A stretch of 64,000 nt of DNA from assembly GCF_016545825.1 (NCBI RefSeq), contig NC_052618.1:2420461-2484460 (forward strand), given 5' to 3'. Source of the DNA: Eucalyptus grandis (Eukaryota; Streptophyta; Magnoliopsida; Myrtales; Myrtaceae). This document shows, piece after piece, positions 58,494 through 64,000 of this stretch. Position 1 is the first letter of the stretch, and each line of letters begins with the position of its first letter. The position numbers and the translations under genes are program-made. Under the pieces are notes generated by a model. It was not told the DNA's origin. It saw only the letters and a list, made by a program, of their open reading frames with translations, and searched no databases.

Positions 58494-59557
58494 TGTCCTT
58501 TTGGTTTGGCTGAGGAACTACATCTATAGGTGTTCTCCTTGAAATTTCAGCACGGATCACCGAGTAACAGATGCATAATGTTAAAAAAATATCTCAAGGA
58601 GTCCGTGAATGAAATTTAAGTCAAACTGAACTATAATAAAGCATGAAGTTCATTTTTTAGATGCGCAACCAGCTAGTGCAGGATTTTAATTTTGGTAACT
58701 TGTGGACATGAAATATTCCCCGGAGAAGTGGAATCGGCTAAGGAAAATTAAAAGGAAAAAAAAAGGGGGGGTTAATACCCTAAAAACCCCAAACTGGTAC
58801 ACTTGAGATAAATTTACCCCAAACTATTTTTTTGACCTTGAAAAACCCCAAACTAGTACATCTATAACAAATTTACCCCGACTGACCATAAAAAAACCAT
58901 AAATTGGTACATTTACGACAAATTTACCCTAAACTAATTTATTTGACCGCAAAAAACCCCAAACTTCTAAATTTGTGACAAATATACCATCTGCTAAATT
59001 AGATTAATACTACAAAAAAATCACAAAAATTGTAAACTGTGACAACGATGCGTTAAATCCTAAATCGATATACTAGTCAACTGTCACATGTAATTTAACT
59101 TAATAATTTGACAGTAAAATTTAACAAAAACTAATAGAGGGTAAATTTGTCACAAGTGTACTAGTTTGGGATAAATTTGTCAAAGGTAAACCAGTTTGGG
59201 CTTTTTGGTGATTAAAAAAATTGTTTTGGGTAAATTTGTCTTAAGTGTACTAGTTTGGGGTTTTCAAGGTAAATTTGTCACAAGTTGTCCTTTTGGTCTG
59301 GCTAAGGAACTACATCTATAGGTGTTCTCCCTGAAATTTCAGCACGGATTACCGAGTAACGGATGCATAATGTTAAAAAATATCTCAAGGAGTCCGTGAA
59401 TGAAACTTAACTCAAACTGAACTATAATAAAGCATGAAGTTCATTTTTTAGATGCGCAACCAGCTAGTGCAGGATTTTAATTTTTGTAACTTGTGGACAT
59501 GAAATATTCCCTAGAGAAGTGGAATCGGCTAAGGAAAATTAAAAGGAAAAAAAAAAG
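58494..59557 (+). repeat. Direct repeat (about 270 bp, offset 792) around a TIR-like AT-rich element
   Basis: 58494-58762 and 59286-59557 are nearly identical, from tgtccttttggt to ggaaaattaaaaggaaaa. Between them, 58763-59285 consists of aaaccccaaactagtaca/ataaatttaccc units that reverse orientation toward the right end, a relative of the element in unit A. Confidence 0.8.
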
Positions 59558-59908
59558 GTCCTGATTTCACTTGGCGTGGACTTCTCACATGTTCCAATCT
59601 TAGACCTTTTTTCCAAAAGCGGTGGTATATATATCCAGATCGTGGGATTTATGAAAAAGTGGTCGTTGAAGCGCCGTATGAGTGCTTGATAGTGGGTTTT
59701 CACCGTGGATTTTGTGCATGGAATCACACCAAGATTTATGTGTTGAAGCCGATTGGTAAAATTTGTTAATTCTTCTATGAAATTAAGGGATTATTTCGTG
59801 AGAAATGATGAGACTAAATATCATTGAAGTTATTAGATGTAATTGAGAGCCGGAAAACACTAAGTACTTAAGTGACTCGACTATAGTTATAATCTCCATT
59901 ATAACGCT
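59558..59908. other. Spacer, no gene seen
   Basis: No recognisable domain, RNA or repeat. The last five bases, acgct (59904-59908), are the left target duplication of the following solo LTR. Confidence 0.5.
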
Positions 59909-62843
59909 TGTTGACACCTAAATTTTGGCAACCCATATAGTCATTTATCAGATTAAAAAATTAAGGGTTAATTTAATCCCTGAAAAATATTAATTCCATA
60001 GCATATAGATTTATGTGCATTTGTTTTTAATTTGTATTTTTTACACTTGTTTACTCGACCGGTGGCGGATGGGTCGAATTAGTGGTTTTGAGTTTTAAAT
60101 TAATAGGTCGGACTAAACCCATGAAGAGAGTACAAGTTGGCCCAAGCCCATTTTCTGAAATTGAGATTTGAAATGAGGATTTTTGAAATTTAAGAAAAAT
60201 CAGGTTGTGGTCTTTTCTTTAAAAATCAGTAGAAAATATTTAGGAGATAAGGAGAATAAAAAGATTTTTGTGATCAAGAAGTTATAGAAATCTTCGAAAT
60301 ATCCCACAAAGATCATTTTTTTCTTGCTTATAAAAGGGCCGTGTACAATAAAGAAAAGGGGGGACTTTTGGAGTTTTTCTTTCGGTCTTCGAAAGAGGAA
60401 AAAAAGGTGAAAAGTGAAAAGTGAAAGGGGCCAGAGAGGAAGGGACATGCGAATAGTGAGAGAGAGGAGAGAGCGAGAGGAGAGAGGAAGAAAAGGAAAA
60501 AAAGCAAAATCTACTGTTTCTCCTCTTCGGTGTGCCCCTTGCCGACCTTCGAGCAGTAGCGTTGTTGGGCATCCGCCACCACTGGCCCTACCTTGCCGAC
60601 GCCCGCACCTCTACCAATCTCCTTCACCGTCGTCTGCTGAAGCCACGCCGATCCATACCCACTACACCAGCAACGACGTCCCTGCTCCACCACTGCCCAA
60701 TCTGCTACACCGAAGCTGCAACCCGAAATAGATGCCCCACCAAATCTCTCCCAGCCACCGTGCTTGAACCCTTGTGACGCCAGTTTTTTCTTCCACCGGC
60801 CACGCAGTCGCTCCCCTGCAGCAGCCGCAACCCGACGCCTCTACAGTTTCACCTTCTACTGCTGCCCGATGCCACAAGAGCCCGTACCGCCGGTCTACTG
60901 CCGCGTCGATCCTTACCGCCGCTCTTGTCGTGATTCAGCCCTCAACCTATCCATCTCCGCCTTTCATCCTCCTACAAAGCTGCCACTACTGCCAAGTCGC
61001 TCCACCAGCCAGCCACCGCTGTGCTATCCGCGACGACCCCGACGCTGCTCCTAGTCCATTCGTTGCCGATCCTCGTGCCACCTCTGCCCTGATGCCCAAC
61101 AGCTCTGCCTCAGGCCTCCTCAAGCAAAACTGCTTGCTGCTCCACCCGCGCCACTCCGACCAGCGACCCGATGCCTGTAGCTCGCCACCCGCGACTTGCT
61201 GTTACTACCAGTTCGCCCGGTGTCCAACATCCCCCTACTCGTTGTTAGTCCTCCTCACCAAAGCTCCGGAGATTGCAACCTCCGACGGTAACCCACCACG
61301 AAGCTGCCAAGTCATGGGTGAAAAAGCAATAAAAAAATAAGGAAAATCATATTAGGTGGTTTTATTTCTTTATTTTTATTATTATTTGTATCTTATCTTT
61401 TAGTAGAACTATACTTGATGTATGGTTGAATTCCCAACATGAATTAGCCCCGTCAAATTAGGGATTCCGTCAAATTAGGGATTGACAGTCCGATTTTCAC
61501 GCATAAAATCCAACTCACAATCTCTTGCAAAATTGACAATCCAATCTCACGCCCGAGATTCGATTCGTGATTTAGTTTAAAATTGGTCAACCCGATCTCA
61601 TGCGCGAGATATGGTTCGCCAATTTGTAAATATCAATTCTATCCTATTTGATTTGCTGTCTTGTTGGTTAATCAATTTTATTTTTGTAAAATAAAAAATC
61701 CAAAAAAAATGTTGAATTAGGATTAGGTTTGTTTTTTTTATTATCTTGCATATTTAGAATAAGAATTTTATTTTGAATAATGGAAAAGAAAACAAAAAAG
61801 AAAGCACGTTTTATCATTATTTGAATTGCATGTTGAATTTTAATTTCAAAATTAATAAAAAATGAAAAAATCATCATGCATATGTCATATAGAATTAGGA
61901 CATCTTTTGCACGTCATTGCATATTAGGGTAAGATTGCATGTTTAATTTTATTTTCTAATTAATTTTAAGTTTAGATAGTTTTTTAGATAGATTGCATTC
62001 TAGGATTATTTGGGTTAAGATAATATTTTAGTTTAAATTAGGATTTAGCTCAACCTAATTCCTAATATAAATTGAATAGGATCTTAATCTAGCTAGGTAA
62101 TTTTCACATTTTACCTAATTTCGAATTTCATGAGAAATACAAAAAATGTCTTAGGATAAATTAGTTTTATTTTCTAGGATAGATCGCATTCTTTTAGGAA
62201 AAAGAAAGAAAAAGAAAAAATGTCATATGCACGTCATTAGGATTAGATTCATGAAATGCATGCCATTTAGTGATTGTTGTTAGGTCTATTAATTAGAAAT
62301 TGCATGTCATTAGAATTAGGTCATTTAGTTATATTGAATTGCATAAAACATGATTCTCATTAAATAAGTGAAAACAAAGAAAGAGGAATTACGTGTTAAT
62401 TAGAAATCATATCTAGGATTGTTGATGTGGATTTTAATTTAACACTGCAGATGCTTTTATTGCTTTGAGGTAATTTCTGCATTATTTAATTGCTTTCTTA
62501 GGTGTTAAATTGGTGGTTTGCGCACCCGCATGATAACCTCACATGTTATGGAAATAGATTTAAAATCAATTTAAGCTAACTGCAAAAGCATTTTTGAAAA
62601 TAAAAGAGTGGTACCGAAAGAGCATTAGATAAATCTAGTGTAACCAAGTCCCTATAACTAGAGTCTCTGGTTCGTAAGAGTAAAGTAAAACTATCATTAC
62701 TCTACTTGGGTTTCTAATCGACCCACCAAAAAATAGATTAGTGGCGAATTGGTATGGGATTGGGAGAGCCCAAGTTAAGTCTAGGCTTAACAATCCATTA
62801 CCCAAACCCTAGGTGGTTCACACCCGAAAATTTGGTCGCGACA
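59909..62843 (+). mobile_element. Gypsy (Tat-type) solo LTR, 2935 bp, with TSD acgct
   Basis: Starts TGTTGACACCTAAATTTTGG and ends AAATTTGGTCGCGACA, the inverted-end style of plant Tat-lineage LTRs. It is flanked by acgct at 59904-59908 and 62844-62848. Inside are a GA-rich leader (60400-60510), a GC-rich stretch (60520-61320) and long AT-rich sequence. Open frames in the GC-rich part (for example 60774-61340) show no domain. No internal region or second LTR is present. Confidence 0.9.
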
Positions 62844-63645
62844 ACGCTTGATTTGTGGTGATATTCGTTACTATTCTCTCCACGAACATAAGTCACATTG
62901 ACCAAATCACATAAATATGGAGTTCAATTTATTTTCTTATTCTGTCTATTCTATTAGTCAATTGCTTGTTTCCACTACAATTGATATCAAAGCCAGGCTT
63001 GGTAGAGTTGAAGTGAATCGATGGCTATTATTGACATCTGATTTTTAACTGACGCATCATATAAAATTTAAAATTTGAGATTAAGATTTTTTATTTCGAT
63101 AGAGCCTGTTTTTCAACTAAAAAGAGTCATTGAATACTTTGTTCAGCATTAGCACCACATTTTCCTTTCATTTCCAAATAAAATCTATCGGCATGTTAAG
63201 AATCTAAATATAAGTCACGAATTGGTATGGGATTGGGAGAGCCCGAGTTAAGTCTAGGCTTAACAATCCATTACCCAAACCCTAGGTGGTTCACACCCGA
63301 AAATTTGGTCGTGACAACGCTTGATTTGCGGTGATATTCATTACTATTCTCTCCACGAACACAAGTCACATTGACCAAATCACATAAATATGGAGTTCAA
63401 TTTATTTTCTTATTCTGTCTATTCTATTAGTCAATTGCTTGTTTCCACAATAATTGATATCAAAGCCAGGCTTGGTAGAGTTGAAGTGAATCGATGGCTA
63501 TTATTGACATTTGATTTTTAACTGACGCATCATATAAAATTTAAAATTTGAGATTAAGATTTTTGATTTTGATAGAGCCTATTTTTCAACTAAAAAGAGT
63601 CATTTAATACTTTGTCTAGCATTAGCACCACATTTTCCTTTCATT
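62746..63645 (+). repeat. Tandem duplication with 473-bp period
   Basis: gaattggtatgggattggga starts at 62746 and 63219. Each unit contains the last part of the Tat LTR, its right target duplication, flanking sequence and a primer-site-like attgatatcaaagccaggc. The second unit diverges after about 63645. The duplication therefore happened after LTR insertion. Confidence 0.88.
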
Positions 63646-64000
63646 TTCACCTTTACCTGAAAATTCAAAACGTTGACTTTTAAGTTTACTTTTTATCACT
63701 TTACCTGATTTTTTTCTTTTATTTTTCGGGCTCGTAAAAATGATGTCTAGTATGGATAAACCACAATTTACCTGGTGGAGAATGGTCAAATCGGGGCCGT
63801 TAAGATATCGAGAATAGACAAAAGAATTAAGCCTATGCCTTTCGACTTACAAACCAAATCTAAGATGGCTCAGTTTGTAATTACAACATTGTATTTTGTT
63901 TTTTTTTTATTCACCTCATTGAGGATAAAAATGTTGGAGCTAACAATATAACTTAAAGGGAGGCGAATAGATTGTTTGAAAAACTCAAATAATTGAATTA
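63646..64000. other. AT-rich end of window, no gene seen
   Basis: No feature supported. Confidence 0.5.

Noticed and set aside
60414..61340. Frames in the GC-rich part of the Tat solo LTR
   Set aside because: Low-complexity P/S/A/R composition, no domain, overlapping in several frames within a TSD-bounded LTR.

Overview
This is a repeat-dominated stretch of a plant nuclear genome, almost certainly a eudicot. The evidence is intron-bearing genes, plant Copia and Gypsy retroelements with tRNA-iMet primer sites, a tRNA-like SINE, a Pack-MULE-like element and genes for plant-specific prolamin-like (ECA1/EC1-type) secreted proteins. I cannot name the species. A run of 100 Ns at 13338-13437 is an assembly gap of unknown true size.

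Layout. 1-2050: the 3' end of an AAA-ATPase gene (plant ATAD1/MSP1-like, DAA1 group), with a one-base frameshift and a tandemly duplicated last exon. 3500-5745: spacer with a 448-bp Copia solo LTR (TSD caacc) and a SINE (16-bp TSD). 5745-13337: a decayed Copia element whose gag is split by a 1.1-kb PIF/Harbinger-like element with a TTA target duplication; its 3' LTR is not seen. 13438-46195: a segmental repeat in which AT-rich units of about 2.6-2.8 kb (called unit A here), each carrying or having lost a small minus-strand prolamin-like gene, alternate with decayed chromoviral Gypsy elements whose LTRs are about 3 kb. 46355-56706: a further Gypsy element on the minus strand, with LTRs of 3.1 and 3.5 kb around a shortened pol. 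56977-58115: a MULE with about 110-bp terminal inverted repeats and a 10-bp TSD, carrying a possible captured gene fragment. 59909-62843: a 2.9-kb solo LTR of Tat type with a 5-bp TSD.

The host gene content is small: the broken AAA-ATPase end and three prolamin-like copies, each with a different lesion. Copy 2 (29695-30075) is the only one with signal peptide and all six cysteines in one frame, but its C-terminus is out of frame with the other two.

The most unusual feature lies inside the long Gypsy LTRs. Each LTR has the layout of a small split gene: GA-rich leader, GC-rich open region, splice-donor-like site, introns with tandem repeats, an 18-nt exon-like segment between consensus splice signals, then a 123-nt exon-like segment with one uninterrupted highly acidic reading frame. 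Across four LTR copies this last segment never changes length, and the closest type-1 pair differs by five synonymous and one replacement change. This suggests past selection on a protein encoded wholly within the LTR. LTR-LTR recombination, a solo LTR with its empty site visible elsewhere in the window, and microsatellite junctions show how the array was rebuilt.
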